Shown piece by piece: positions 51,829 to 62,384 of a stretch of DNA of 64,000 bases. Location of the stretch: NCBI GenBank assembly GCA_937921035.1, contig CALEUL010000049.1:59181-123180 (forward strand), written 5' to 3'. A model generated the notes under the pieces. That model did no database searches. It worked only from the letters and a program-made list of their open reading frames with translations, and was not told the origin of the DNA. Position numbers and translations under genes: made by a program. Origin of the DNA: an uncultured Porphyromonadaceae bacterium. Lineage in GTDB: Bacteria > Bacteroidota > Bacteroidia > Bacteroidales > Muribaculaceae. Positions within the stretch are counted from its first letter, which is position 1, and each line of letters starts with the position of its first letter.

Positions 51829-54705
51829 ATGAAAAAATATCTACTTTCTATTGCAGCCCTGGCGGCCCTGTCTTCTGCTTCGCTGGCCCAGCTTAATGGC
51901 GACGGATACTACCGTGTCCAGAATGCCGTTACTGAGCGCTACGCCTACATTATGGACAATAAGGGCGACATTAACATGTCTTCTACTTCTATCGACGCTC
52001 TCGCCATTCAGCTGTGGAAACGTTTCGAAAAAGCATCTTCTAACCCCGCGACTGTTCTCTACTTCAAACACATCGGCAGCGTAGACTACGACGTTACCGC
52101 CCAGGGTACGGGTATCTACCAGATGATTGACCATTACATGTCTGTCCGCGATAACAAGGACGGCACATATTTTGCCTATGGACGCTCCGGCGGCGGTGCG
52201 AAATACCTGGGCGACGGAAATCCGACAAACGACGAGGAGGGTATTATGTCTTCCGAGGTTGCCGGAGACCGTCGCAAGTGGTATATCAAGCCCATCACTT
52301 CTTCCGGCGACAACTACTTCGGCGTTCTCCCCACTGTAACTGCAGCTGGTAAGAACTACGCCCCGTTCTATACTTCCTTCCCCTACAGCGCCGCTTCATC
52401 TGGCGTCAGGTTCTATGCCGTTACTGATTATGGCTACGGCATGGCTGTGATTGAGGAAATCAAGGGTACGGTGCCCGCAAACACTCCTGTATACGTGGAA
52501 TGTCCCTCGACAACACCCTCCGGCAACCGCCTCAATATCGGCGGTACCGGAACCGCTGTAAAAAACAATAAGCTCGGCGGTGTCTACTTCGAGAACTATA
52601 TGCCCTTGCATCTAAACCTTACACCCTACAACAAATCAACGATGCGCCTTCTCGGAAAGCTCTCCGACGGCTCTCTCGGATTTGTTACCGGGAATATCGA
52701 ATATCTTCGCGCAAACGAGTCATATCTTAACGTGCCGGCAGGTTCGCCGGCCGAAATCCGCATTGTAACACGTGCCGAGTACGACGCAATTGTGTCCAAG
52801 CTCCCCGTTTCCGTTTCTCTGGATGCCTCGGCTGCCACTCTCTATGTCGGCGGGTCCAGGAAACTGAACGCCACTGTCGCTCCTGCGGATGCCTCCGATA
52901 AGTCCCTCACCTGGACCTCCTCAAACAACGCTGTGGCCACTGTCAATAGCAACGGCGTCGTTACCGCTGTCGCCAAAGGTACTGCTACTGTTACCGTAAG
53001 CACAATCAACGGCAAGACTGCCACATGCACGGTTACTGTCAGCCCCCGGTATCCCGACGCTATTTCGATGATTTCGTCGCTTAAACTCTACGAGGGCGAC
53101 TCGCAGCGTTTAGAGGTTACATACACCCCGAAGGATGTGGAGGTGAAGACCCTTAACTGGACTTCGTCGAACACCGCGGTTGCCACTGTCGCTTCCGACG
53201 GCACTGTTAAGGCTCTCAAGGCTGGTACGGCAACGATTACCGCCACAACTCCCAACGGTAAGACCGCGGCTTGCGCCCTCACCGTTCAGCCGGAATATCC
53301 GGAGAAAATCAGCATTAGCAGCTACAGCCAGGTTGTGCCTATGGGAAAGACCGTTACTCTTACGGCTACCGTTGTACCTTCCGATGTCAAGAACAAGACC
53401 GTCAACTGGTCGTCGTCCGACAACGGTATCGCTACCGTGGACGCAAGCGGTAATGTCAAGGCAATCAACCAGGGCAATGCTGTGATTACGGCTGCTTCGC
53501 CTGGAGGGGCTTCCGCTACTTGCAACATCGCTGTTGTGCTGCCGGAACCGGATGCCGTGGAACTTAACCTTACTAAACTCATCCTCGAGGTTGGCGACGT
53601 TCGCTATCTCCGGGCATCGGTAACGCCGGAGAATGCACACAGCACATATACATGGACTTCTTCGGACGCCGCTGTCGCTACCGTAAGCCAGTCGGGCGAA
53701 CTCAAGGCCGCCGGTGTCGGAAATGCTGTGATTACTGTTGAAACAAGCAACGGAAAGACGGCAACATGTACCGTGCAGGTGCTCGAAAGAGGCATTCAGG
53801 CTACTAAAATTACCATCACGCCTTCGTCTATGACACTCATCCAGGGCAGAAAGCAGGCTTTCCAGGCTACTGTAGAGCCCGAAAATGTCTCAAACAAGTT
53901 CATTACATGGACTTCTAACAACATGAAGGTTGCCACCGTAGACAGCGACGGCAATGTCATTGCTCGCTCGCCCGGTACAAGCGTCATCTACGCCCAGTGC
54001 GGCAGCGCTCAGGCAACGGCAATCGTTAAGGTGGAAAAATATGTCGCCGTAACTGAGATTACCCTCGACAAGACCGACGTTACCGTGATGGAAGGCGAAT
54101 CCTTTGCCATTACTCCGTCCTATGCGCCCTCAAATGCCTCCTACAAGCGCGTGAACTGGGAAAGCGACAACAATGCTGTCGCTACGGTCGATGCTAAGGG
54201 TAATGTTAAGGCGATTTCTGCCGGTACCGCCACTATCACTGCTGTTGCTTATGACGGCAGCGGCGCGAGGGCCGAGTGCAAGGTTACCGTGAAGGGTATC
54301 GTTCCGGTTTCGTCGATTCTGCTCAACCACTACGACTACAGCATTGTGTACGGTACTTCGTTCACTCTTGTTGCCACTGTCCTTCCCGACGATGCTACCG
54401 ACAAGCGCGTTAGCTGGACTTCCAGCGACACGCGCGTTGCCGAGGTGGACAATGCAGGTACTGTTACTGTAAAGACTGTCGGCTCTGCCACGATTACAGT
54501 TCAGGCTCTCGACGGCAGCGGTGTTAAGGCTTCCTGCAATATCAGCGGTACCGCTGCTCTGGAAGATATTCTCGCTCCCGGACAGACGGTGGATGTATAC
54601 TCCATCGATGGCGTTCTTCTCCGCCGCAATGCCGGCCCCGAGGAGCTGAAATCACTCGCTCACGGTGTATATATTATCGGTGGACGTAAGGTCCTTGTGA
54701 AATAA
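51829..54705 (+). CDS. Secreted protein with seven BIG2 (Ig-like) repeats
   Basis: About 958 residues starting at MKKYLLSIAALA (51829), which gives a normal signal peptide. Residues about 20-335 form a unique N-terminal region. Then come seven BIG2 bacterial Ig-like repeats of about 80 residues, each with a W-[TSE]-S-x-[ND/T]-x-x-[VI]-A-[TE]-V core. The last 45 residues (VDVYSIDGVLLRR, then HGVYIIGGRKVLVK) are a type IX-like sorting tail. It is likely a surface-attached adhesin or binding protein. It stands alone between two terminators. Confidence 0.85.
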   Translation: MKKYLLSIAALAALSSASLAQLNGDGYYRVQNAVTERYAYIMDNKGDINMSSTSIDALAIQLWKRFEKASSNPATVLYFKHIGSVDYDVTAQGTGIYQMIDHYMSVRDNKDGTYFAYGRSGGGAKYLGDGNPTNDEEGIMSSEVAGDRRKWYIKPITSSGDNYFGVLPTVTAAGKNYAPFYTSFPYSAASSGVRFYAVTDYGYGMAVIEEIKGTVPANTPVYVECPSTTPSGNRLNIGGTGTAVKNNKLGGVYFENYMPLHLNLTPYNKSTMRLLGKLSDGSLGFVTGNIEYLRANESYLNVPAGSPAEIRIVTRAEYDAIVSKLPVSVSLDASAATLYVGGSRKLNATVAPADASDKSLTWTSSNNAVATVNSNGVVTAVAKGTATVTVSTINGKTATCTVTVSPRYPDAISMISSLKLYEGDSQRLEVTYTPKDVEVKTLNWTSSNTAVATVASDGTVKALKAGTATITATTPNGKTAACALTVQPEYPEKISISSYSQVVPMGKTVTLTATVVPSDVKNKTVNWSSSDNGIATVDASGNVKAINQGNAVITAASPGGASATCNIAVVLPEPDAVELNLTKLILEVGDVRYLRASVTPENAHSTYTWTSSDAAVATVSQSGELKAAGVGNAVITVETSNGKTATCTVQVLERGIQATKITITPSSMTLIQGRKQAFQATVEPENVSNKFITWTSNNMKVATVDSDGNVIARSPGTSVIYAQCGSAQATAIVKVEKYVAVTEITLDKTDVTVMEGESFAITPSYAPSNASYKRVNWESDNNAVATVDAKGNVKAISAGTATITAVAYDGSGARAECKVTVKGIVPVSSILLNHYDYSIVYGTSFTLVATVLPDDATDKRVSWTSSDTRVAEVDNAGTVTVKTVGSATITVQALDGSGVKASCNISGTAALEDILAPGQTVDVYSIDGVLLRRNAGPEELKSLAHGVYIIGGRKVLVK

Positions 54706-54727
54706 CATATTATCCCGCTATTCATAG

Positions 54728-54757
54728 AAAGCCCGCTCTTGCAGCGGGCTTTTTTTT
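54728..54757 (+). terminator. Terminator after the BIG2 gene
   Basis: Seven- to ten-pair stem AAAGCCCGCT/AGCGGGCTTT followed by a run of eight T. Confidence 0.92.
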
Positions 54758-54910
54758 GCCTCTGCGCTTGTGCGCACAACTGCTGCGGATTAGGAAAAAA
54801 TACCTTTGCGAAAGCCTTTTTGTTTCGTTTGGTTTCTAATTAGTTTTCGTTTCGAATTTATTTAGTAAAAAATTGTTCATTTTTATGCGGAATATTTAAA
54901 ACAAATGTGT

Positions 54911-54918
54911 TATCTTTG
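54911..54918 (+). promoter_or_regulatory. -7 box of the SusC/SusD operon
   Basis: TATCTTTG, about 150 bases before the first ATG, in otherwise AT-rich spacer (54758-55065) with no other feature seen. The -33 region is weak, which would fit a promoter needing an activator. Confidence 0.55.
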
Positions 54919-55065
54919 CACATCCTGCAATGTAACAAGAGACTGTTACGGGACACGGACACAATTATCCGTGAAACATCAACTACTTAGGAATCTTATA
55001 TCACGAAACACAAACCTTTAAAATAGATTAATTGATCTAACGCAAAGATTTAACTTATTTGTCTT

Positions 55066-57039
55066 ATGCAAAACAAATTTCGAAAGTACTTTTTTATTGC
55101 CATGCCTTTGCTTTTGGCGATGTTGCTGTGCTCGTGTTCTTCTTCGGATGAACCGGCGCAGGACACTGCTCAGTTCCCCGATATCGAAGTGCCCGCTATT
55201 TACGATATCATAAAGGGTGAGGCGCGCGTGGTAACTCTCAAAATCAAAAGCGGTAAGGTGGAGACTACGGATATTGTCAGCGTCCAGACAGAAGGCGCCG
55301 GTACAAGTATTCCCTGTGCCGTTTCGGCTATAACTGCCGACTCGTTCAGCTTCACTTTCCCGGAAAGCCTTTCGGAGGGTACATACCGCTTGTTTTTCCG
55401 TCGAAACGGCGAGACAAAATCGCTGGGCCTGATTAAGATTGCTTTTGTCGAGAAGTCTTTCGACCCACAGCCCGGCACTACCGTATACGGAACCATTTCT
55501 ACCGACGACGGGCCCCTGGCCGACGTCCTTGTCAGCGACGGTTTCATATTCGCGAAGACGGATGCCGACGGTCGCTACGAGATGCAGTCCGAAAAACCGC
55601 TCGGATATGTTTTCGTTATCACTCCCTCGGGATACGAACCTGCTCAGAATGGCGTATTCCCCGTCATTTCGTATACCATGCGATACGATAAGGACATCCC
55701 CGAGGTGGCTAACTTCTCTTTCAGGAAAGTGGACCAGAGCAAGTACACCGTCCTTTTCTTGGGCGACATGCACCTGGCCGACCGTACGGGAGACCTCGCG
55801 CAGTTCCGCGATTTCACAACCGACATCAACAGCTATTGCAGCTCGCACTCCGGTGAACGTATCTACGGTATCACTCTCGGCGACATGAGCTGGGACCTAT
55901 ACTGGTACAGCCGTAACTATAGCCTCAGCAACTACGTCCAGACTATTAACACCCAGGTGGCTGCTACCGGAAACGACATCATGATTTACCACACTATTGG
56001 TAATCACGACAACGACATGAAGGCAACCAACAACTTCGACGCAAAGACGGCCTTCCGTTCGGTTGTCGCTCCTAACTATTATTCATATAATATCGGCGGT
56101 CATCACTATATCGCGCTGGACAACATCGACTGCTCAGCTTACGACGGCACCGAAAGCCGTAAATACACCGAGCAGGTCCTGGCCGACCAGGTTGCATGGC
56201 TCAGAAAAGACCTTAGCTATGTCGACAAGACCACTCCCGTCATTCTTATAATGCACGCTCCTATGTACGGCCCTAACGGTGCTTCCCAGTTCCGCCTGCA
56301 CATGGCTAATGCTTCCGAGGTCCTTGGCGTTTTCGACGGTTACAGCCTCAACATCGTAACCGGACACACCCACAAGAACTATAACGTGGTTCCCTCGCAC
56401 ACTTGCGTTGGCGGAAAGGATATTCGCGAGCACAACGTGGCTGCTGTATGCGGTTCCTGGTGGTGGTCCGGTCATCTCACCCCCGGTGTGCACCTCGCTC
56501 CCGACGGAACTCCCGGCGGTTATGCTGTCTGGAACTTCAACGGCAAGGACGTGAAGTGGATCTACAAGCCCACAGGCAAGAGCACCGACGTGCAGTTCCG
56601 GACATACGACCTCAACGAGGTTAAATTCTCCGACGCCGACGTGCCTCTGCTCGACAAGAGCACTGCCGCTTATACCGACTGGTCAAAGTATGCCAAGGCA
56701 TATCCCGGTACTAAGAGCAACAAGGTGCTTATCAATGTATGGAACTACAATCCTTCCTGGAAGATTACTGTAACCGAGGAGGGCGGTCGAACCATGACGC
56801 CCACTGCCGTTACTGCTTACGACCCGCTCCATATCGCCGCAATGAGCGTTAAGCGTTACAACAGCGCTTCCGTAAAGACTTCCCCCTCTTTCGTTACTCA
56901 GAGCTATCCTCACTTCTTCCAGGTTACTTGTTCGAATTCCGATGCCGACCTGAAAATTCAGATAGAAGATGAATTCGGTAACGTATGGTCCGAGAACATG
57001 CAGCGTCCGAAGGCATTCTCTGTGGATGCTTATAAATAA
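55066..57039 (+). CDS. Lipoprotein calcineurin-like phosphoesterase of the SusC/SusD operon
   Basis: 657 residues. Lipobox with LLCSC near residue 24. N-terminal Ig-like and carboxypeptidase-regulatory-like beta domains (about 35-215), metallophosphoesterase core (about 228-450) and a C-terminal beta domain (Metallophos_C style). Metal motifs are all standard: GDMH, GDMSWD, GNHDND, MHAP and GHTH. It is the first gene of the operon, 56 bases before the SusC gene. It probably acts at the cell surface or periplasm on a phosphorylated substrate taken up by the SusC/SusD pair. Same domain order as the protein at 31056-32534. Confidence 0.9.
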   Translation: MQNKFRKYFFIAMPLLLAMLLCSCSSSDEPAQDTAQFPDIEVPAIYDIIKGEARVVTLKIKSGKVETTDIVSVQTEGAGTSIPCAVSAITADSFSFTFPESLSEGTYRLFFRRNGETKSLGLIKIAFVEKSFDPQPGTTVYGTISTDDGPLADVLVSDGFIFAKTDADGRYEMQSEKPLGYVFVITPSGYEPAQNGVFPVISYTMRYDKDIPEVANFSFRKVDQSKYTVLFLGDMHLADRTGDLAQFRDFTTDINSYCSSHSGERIYGITLGDMSWDLYWYSRNYSLSNYVQTINTQVAATGNDIMIYHTIGNHDNDMKATNNFDAKTAFRSVVAPNYYSYNIGGHHYIALDNIDCSAYDGTESRKYTEQVLADQVAWLRKDLSYVDKTTPVILIMHAPMYGPNGASQFRLHMANASEVLGVFDGYSLNIVTGHTHKNYNVVPSHTCVGGKDIREHNVAAVCGSWWWSGHLTPGVHLAPDGTPGGYAVWNFNGKDVKWIYKPTGKSTDVQFRTYDLNEVKFSDADVPLLDKSTAAYTDWSKYAKAYPGTKSNKVLINVWNYNPSWKITVTEEGGRTMTPTAVTAYDPLHIAAMSVKRYNSASVKTSPSFVTQSYPHFFQVTCSNSDADLKIQIEDEFGNVWSENMQRPKAFSVDAYK

Positions 57040-57095
57040 CGGCCTGTAGCTGATGAAAAATCCTTAAACCAATCAATAACCAACCAATTTTTGTT

Positions 57096-60000
57096 ATGAA
57101 AGTAATCGCACGACTGCTTTTCGTTGTTGCGCTGTTGCTGGCGGGGGTAACCTCGGCGTACGCAGCCAACCGAGAGCTTAAAGGTATCGTTACTGACACT
57201 CAGGACGAACCTTTGGTCGGTGTCAGCGTTCAAGTCCAATCGACGAAGATTGCTGTCGCCACTGACATTGACGGTAACTTCAAACTGAAGGTACCCGAAG
57301 GTCCTGTAACGCTCCTCATTTCCTATGTGGGTTATGCTCCACAGACTGTAAAGGTGGGAGCTGCCGAAAACTCCGTTAACGTGCAGCTGCACGAAAACGC
57401 TATCGCCCTCGAGGGTACTGTGGTTATCGGTTATGGTAGCCAGAAAAAGGCAAACATCACCGGTGCCGTAGCCGCTGTCGACGGTAAGGCGCTCGAGAAC
57501 CGTCCCGCTGTTTCTGTTTCAAACATGCTCCAGGGTGCTGTTTCGGGTCTTAATGTTACAACAAGCTCCGGCGTCCCCGGTCAGTCCGCTTCTCTCAACG
57601 TCCGCGGTCAGACGTCTATCAACGGCGGTAGCCCGCTCGTCCTTGTCGACGGCGCTATCGGCGATATCGACATGGTTAACCCCAACGACGTCGAATCCAT
57701 CTCCGTTATCAAGGACGCTTCCGCTTCCGCTGTCTACGGTGCTCGCGCTGCCTACGGTGTTATTCTTGTAACAACCAAGAGCGGTCAGGCTAAAGACGGT
57801 GTGGCTACTGTGCGTTTCAATGGTCGTGCCGGTTGGGAAGAACCTACTACTTCCACCGACTTCATCACCCAGGGCTACTGGTCTGTTTACGCTGTAAACA
57901 CATTCTGGCAGGCTGCCAACGGTGGCGACAAGTACATCAAGTATGACAACAACGACATGATGGAGCTCCTCGCTCGTGTAAACGACAAGACCGAGAATCC
58001 CCTCCGTCCCTGGACCGTCGAAACAGAACGCAACGGTCAGAAGCGCTGGGCATACTATAACAATACCGACTGGTACCACGAGCAGTATCGCGACCGTCAT
58101 CCCACTCAGCAGTACAACATCTCGTTCAGCGGTGGCAAGGACAAGTTCCGCTACTTCCTCTCCGGCGGCATGGACCTCCGCGAAGGTATCCTCAAGCTCA
58201 CTCCCGACAAATACCACAAGTACAATCTCCGTTCGAAGATCGACTTCGCTGTCAACAAGTGGGTCGACGTAAGCAACAACACTTCGTTCTACGGCTCCTC
58301 ATACTCCTATCAGGGCTCCGGCGACGTTCAGGACACATTCGCATACTCAAACCGTCATGCCCTCGCTTGCTATCCCCTCAAGAACCCCGACGGTTCGTGG
58401 GTTGGTATTGTGCCCTGGCAGAGCTACCGCGTTGCAAACGGCCGCCACATCCTTCAGGGCAGTGGCTCGCACCGAAACATCGAGCGCAAAACCGACTTTG
58501 CGAATACTTTCCGCATGAACATCAAGCCTATCGAGCAGCTCACAATTACAGGCGACTTCACATACCGATTCTACCAGTACCGCGACATGCACCGCGGAAA
58601 TCCGTTCTACTATCGTCAGACTCCCGACGCTGAAATGGACTCCTACTCAACCGGCGCCGGCCTCACTCACCTCAACGAAGTGAGCGCAACCCGCAACTAC
58701 TACTCCGTGAACGCTTTCGGTACTTACCGCGACACCTTCAACGAGGCTCACAACGTTACCGTAATGGCCGGTTACAACTACGAGAAGTACGACTACAAGC
58801 GCGTCGGCGTCGACGTTAGCTCGCTCAGCTCTGCCGACCTCGACGATATCTCCCTTGCCGTTCCCCAGGAAGGCCAGTCCGAGGTTACATACACCGTACA
58901 GGGCGGTCAGAACGAATACGCCCTCGAAGGTATATTCGGCCGTGCGAACTACGACTACAAAGGCAAATATCTCGTTGAATTCTCCTGCCGCTACGACGGT
59001 ACCTCCCGCTTCGGCGAAGGACACCGCTGGGGCTTCTTCCCCTCCGGTTCTGTAGGCTGGCGTATGTCTGAGGAAAGCTTCTGGGAGCCCCTCCGTCCCG
59101 TATGGAACAACTCTAAGATCCGTTTCTCCTACGGACACCTCGGCAACCAGCAGACAAGCTCGCTCTACAACTTCTTCCGTGCCGTTACTTCCCACAACTT
59201 CGCAAGCTTCAACTTCGGTACCGGCAACGGTTCGTCCAAGTACACTTCTCTCGACAAGCCTATCGCTGGCGACCTCACCTGGGAAACTGCAAAGCAGTGG
59301 GACCTTGGTCTCGACCTGAGCTTCTTCAACAACAGGCTGACATTTACCGGCGACGTTTATATCCGCGACACCGACAACATGCTTACCCTCGGTAACGAGC
59401 TCCCCGCTGTTTATGGCGCCGAAGTTCCCGATATGAACATTGCCAACATGCGCACTAAAGGCTACGAACTCTCTTTCCAGTGGAACGACGCGTTCAACCT
59501 CTTCAACCACAAGTTCAACTACAACGTAACATTCAACCTCTCCGACTACCGTTCGGAAATCACCAAGTTCAACAACAACAACAAGCTCCTCTCGCAGTAC
59601 TACGAGGGTCAGCAGATCGGTGAAATCTGGGGCTATTCCGTTGGCGACAAGTACTTCGCAACCGACGAGGAAGCCGCTAAGTACGCTTCCGAGGTCGACC
59701 TCACAAAGATCCGCGGCGGTCTCCCCGGCGGCTGGAAAGCTGGCGACGTTAAGTTCCTCGATCTCGACGGTAACGGTCGCGTTGACGACGGCCGCGACGA
59801 TATGATCCGTTGGAAAGGACAGATCTATCTCCCCGAGGACGGCGACATCTACAAAGAAGCTCTCTCGCACCTCAACGACAAGGACAAGGCAACTGCATCC
59901 GAGTACGTTCCCGTTAACTCTCTCGAAAACCACGGCGACCTCCGTCGCATTGGCAACGAACTCCCCACTCTCTCTTATGGTCTTACTGCCGGATTCCAGT

Positions 60001-60491
60001 ACTGCGGCTTCGACGTTTCCGTATTCTTCCAGGGCACCGGTAACCACTACTGGTATCCCAACGGTCAGAACTACGCTTTCTGGGGTTCCTACTCCTACGA
60101 GTATGTATCCTTCCTCCCCGCCGACTTCCTCGACAAGGTTTGGAGCGTAGACAATCCCGACGCATACTTCCCGCGTCCTATGGGCCGTTACGCATGGTCG
60201 AAAGGTCCTCTCCAGTATACAAACGACCGTTACCTGCAGAACATCCGCTACTGCCGTCTCAAAAACCTCACCGTGGGTTACACTCTCCCGCAGAAATGGA
60301 CAAAGAAGGCTTGCATCGACAAAGTGCGAGTATACTTCTCCGGCGAGAACCTCGCTTACTGGTCGCCCATCAAGAAGAACAGCAAGTACATCGACCCCGA
60401 GGCTTCGTTCAGCCGCAGCAACAACGACCTGAACAACTGCTACTATCCCTGGCCTAAGACATTCATGTTCGGTCTTGACCTCACATTCTAA
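57096..60491 (+). CDS. SusC/RagA-family TonB-linked outer-membrane transporter
   Basis: 1,131 residues with a signal peptide (1-23). N-terminal carboxypeptidase-D-like domain (about 27-105; GIVTDTQDEPLVGVSVQVQ), the TonB-box/plug start (VVIGYGSQKKANITGAV near residue 110), plug domain to about 225, then a 22-strand-type barrel ending FGLDLTF. Moves large ligands across the outer membrane together with the SusD protein encoded 14 bases downstream. Codon use suggests high expression. Confidence 0.96.
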   Translation: MKVIARLLFVVALLLAGVTSAYAANRELKGIVTDTQDEPLVGVSVQVQSTKIAVATDIDGNFKLKVPEGPVTLLISYVGYAPQTVKVGAAENSVNVQLHENAIALEGTVVIGYGSQKKANITGAVAAVDGKALENRPAVSVSNMLQGAVSGLNVTTSSGVPGQSASLNVRGQTSINGGSPLVLVDGAIGDIDMVNPNDVESISVIKDASASAVYGARAAYGVILVTTKSGQAKDGVATVRFNGRAGWEEPTTSTDFITQGYWSVYAVNTFWQAANGGDKYIKYDNNDMMELLARVNDKTENPLRPWTVETERNGQKRWAYYNNTDWYHEQYRDRHPTQQYNISFSGGKDKFRYFLSGGMDLREGILKLTPDKYHKYNLRSKIDFAVNKWVDVSNNTSFYGSSYSYQGSGDVQDTFAYSNRHALACYPLKNPDGSWVGIVPWQSYRVANGRHILQGSGSHRNIERKTDFANTFRMNIKPIEQLTITGDFTYRFYQYRDMHRGNPFYYRQTPDAEMDSYSTGAGLTHLNEVSATRNYYSVNAFGTYRDTFNEAHNVTVMAGYNYEKYDYKRVGVDVSSLSSADLDDISLAVPQEGQSEVTYTVQGGQNEYALEGIFGRANYDYKGKYLVEFSCRYDGTSRFGEGHRWGFFPSGSVGWRMSEESFWEPLRPVWNNSKIRFSYGHLGNQQTSSLYNFFRAVTSHNFASFNFGTGNGSSKYTSLDKPIAGDLTWETAKQWDLGLDLSFFNNRLTFTGDVYIRDTDNMLTLGNELPAVYGAEVPDMNIANMRTKGYELSFQWNDAFNLFNHKFNYNVTFNLSDYRSEITKFNNNNKLLSQYYEGQQIGEIWGYSVGDKYFATDEEAAKYASEVDLTKIRGGLPGGWKAGDVKFLDLDGNGRVDDGRDDMIRWKGQIYLPEDGDIYKEALSHLNDKDKATASEYVPVNSLENHGDLRRIGNELPTLSYGLTAGFQYCGFDVSVFFQGTGNHYWYPNGQNYAFWGSYSYEYVSFLPADFLDKVWSVDNPDAYFPRPMGRYAWSKGPLQYTNDRYLQNIRYCRLKNLTVGYTLPQKWTKKACIDKVRVYFSGENLAYWSPIKKNSKYIDPEASFSRSNNDLNNCYYPWPKTFMFGLDLTF

Positions 60492-60505
60492 TAAGGAGTA
60501 ATACA

Positions 60506-62356
60506 ATGAAAAAATACATAATTCCCGCTCTGATTATGGCTGCCGCTGGGTTGAGCTCCTGCGAGGATGCCATCGATCTCACGCCGAAGGACAAGCCGAC
60601 GTACATTGACTACTTCACCAATGCCACGGCTTCGGACATGGAAATGTTCACAAACCCCCTCTACAATAATCTTCTCCCTGCTGCCGACGATGTCGCAAAA
60701 GAAATCAGCGACGTTATGGTGAATGCAAACCTCACCGCTTTCGTTCGCGGTGGCGGCGAGCGTTCAATCCCAAAAAGCGGCAGCGGATGGACATGGACAA
60801 ACCTGCGCCGTATCAACGACTTCCTCGAGTATGGACAGCTTTCGTCCGATACAGAGGCTTATGAGGAATATGCTGCCGTTGCTCGTTTCTTCCGCGCATA
60901 TTTCTACTTCGAGAAGCTCAAACGTTTCGGCGATGTGCCCTGGGTAGACCATTCCCTCGCTTCCGATGAAGAGCAGCTATACGCCCCCCGGGATAACCGC
61001 GAGACTATCATGACGCACATGATCGAAGACCTTGATTATGCTATCGAGAATCTTCGCACTCGCGACCAGCACAAGGAGGAAGCCGCTTTCCGCGCTACAA
61101 AAGGCGCAGCTCTCGCTCTCAAGGCCCGCGTATGTCTCTACGAAGGTACTTTCCGCAAATACCATAACATTACCCTCGAAGGAAACGACTACAACTACTA
61201 TCTCAATCAGGCTGTTAGTGCTGCCGAGGAACTTATGAGCGGAAAATACGGCAAATACCAGCTCCACAACTCCGGTAAGCCCCTGGAAGACTACTCGATG
61301 CTTTTCGTTGAAGACGACGCAGACCCCAACGAGTATATCCTCGCTCGCTCCTATAAGTCGAACATCGCCGACAACCAGCACGGCCTTACCCTCTACTGCG
61401 AACTCGGCACACACGGACGTCCCGGTTTCACCCGCAAGTTCGTCAATACCTATCTGATGAAAGACGGTTCTCGCTTCACCGACCGTCCCGGATGGCAGAC
61501 TATGTCGTTCCTCGAAGAAGTGAAGGACCGCGACCCGCGTTTTGCTCAGACAATCATGACTCCCGGTTACACATATCCCGGTGAAAGCGCAAAAATCGCC
61601 GTTAACTACGGTGTTACTCCTACCGGCTACCTGCCTATCAAGTGGACACAGGGCAAGGGCGTTTGCGGCGACCCCCATTCTACTCAGGGCCGTTGCAACA
61701 ACGACATTCCCGTTATGCGCTACGCTGAAGTCCTCCTGAGCTATGCCGAGGCTAAGGCTGAACTGGGTACTCTTGCACAGGCCGACCTCGACAAGACCGT
61801 AAACCTCATCCGCAGCCGCGCCGGTATGCCCGGCCTGAACATGGCTACGGCTAACGCTAACCCCGACCCCTATCTGACATCTTCCGAGACCGGCTACGAC
61901 AATGTTACCGGTTCCAACCAGGGTGTTATCCTCGAAATACGCCGCGAGCGCACAATCGAGCTCGCTCAGGAAGCTCTCCGCATCGACGACCTCATGCGCT
62001 GGCATCAGGGCAAGTGCCTCGACCAGGCTTTCTCCGGTATTTATATCGAAGGTCCCTGCCAGATGGACCTCAAGGGCGACGGTAAAGTCAGCGTTGTATT
62101 CTATGCCAACGGTACCGAAGCTCCCAAAGTGGATGCATACGATGACTGCCAGTACCTGGAAATCGGTAAGGACGTATTCCTCACCATCGACGCTGCCGCA
62201 AAGACCGGCGGTGCCGACAGCCACGGATACATCAACTACCATGCCGGCAGCAAGGTGAACCGTAACGGCTGGAACGAAGCTCGCGACTATTTCTATCCCA
62301 TTCCTTCTAACGAACTCTCTCTGAATCCCAACCTCAAACAGAATCCCGGTTGGTAA
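60506..62356 (+). CDS. SusD/RagB-family surface lipoprotein
   Basis: 616 residues. Lipobox LSSC (Cys19) followed by EDAIDLTPKDKPTY, the usual SusD start. TPR-like helical repeats form the first half and the C-terminal RagB/SusD region contains RYAEVLLSYAEA and ending FYPIPSNELSLNPNLKQNPGW. It caps the SusC channel and binds the ligand. The ligand cannot be deduced from sequence. Confidence 0.96.
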   Translation: MKKYIIPALIMAAAGLSSCEDAIDLTPKDKPTYIDYFTNATASDMEMFTNPLYNNLLPAADDVAKEISDVMVNANLTAFVRGGGERSIPKSGSGWTWTNLRRINDFLEYGQLSSDTEAYEEYAAVARFFRAYFYFEKLKRFGDVPWVDHSLASDEEQLYAPRDNRETIMTHMIEDLDYAIENLRTRDQHKEEAAFRATKGAALALKARVCLYEGTFRKYHNITLEGNDYNYYLNQAVSAAEELMSGKYGKYQLHNSGKPLEDYSMLFVEDDADPNEYILARSYKSNIADNQHGLTLYCELGTHGRPGFTRKFVNTYLMKDGSRFTDRPGWQTMSFLEEVKDRDPRFAQTIMTPGYTYPGESAKIAVNYGVTPTGYLPIKWTQGKGVCGDPHSTQGRCNNDIPVMRYAEVLLSYAEAKAELGTLAQADLDKTVNLIRSRAGMPGLNMATANANPDPYLTSSETGYDNVTGSNQGVILEIRRERTIELAQEALRIDDLMRWHQGKCLDQAFSGIYIEGPCQMDLKGDGKVSVVFYANGTEAPKVDAYDDCQYLEIGKDVFLTIDAAAKTGGADSHGYINYHAGSKVNRNGWNEARDYFYPIPSNELSLNPNLKQNPGW

Positions 62357-62384
62357 TAATGTTCAATTTCAATAACGAACAATC

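Noticed and set aside
52826..54560. CRISPR or DNA tandem repeats in the BIG2 gene
   Set aside because: The periodicity of about 240-260 bases is protein domain repetition with diverged DNA; no short identical spaced repeats occur here or elsewhere in the window.
58647..60506. 619-codon open frame antisense to the SusC gene
   Set aside because: It is a shadow of the codon-biased sense gene, with low-complexity V/E/G content and no signal or domain; the SusC protein is unambiguous.
60977..62242. 421-codon open frame antisense to the SusD gene
   Set aside because: Shadow frame caused by strong codon bias on the sense strand; no recognisable protein features.
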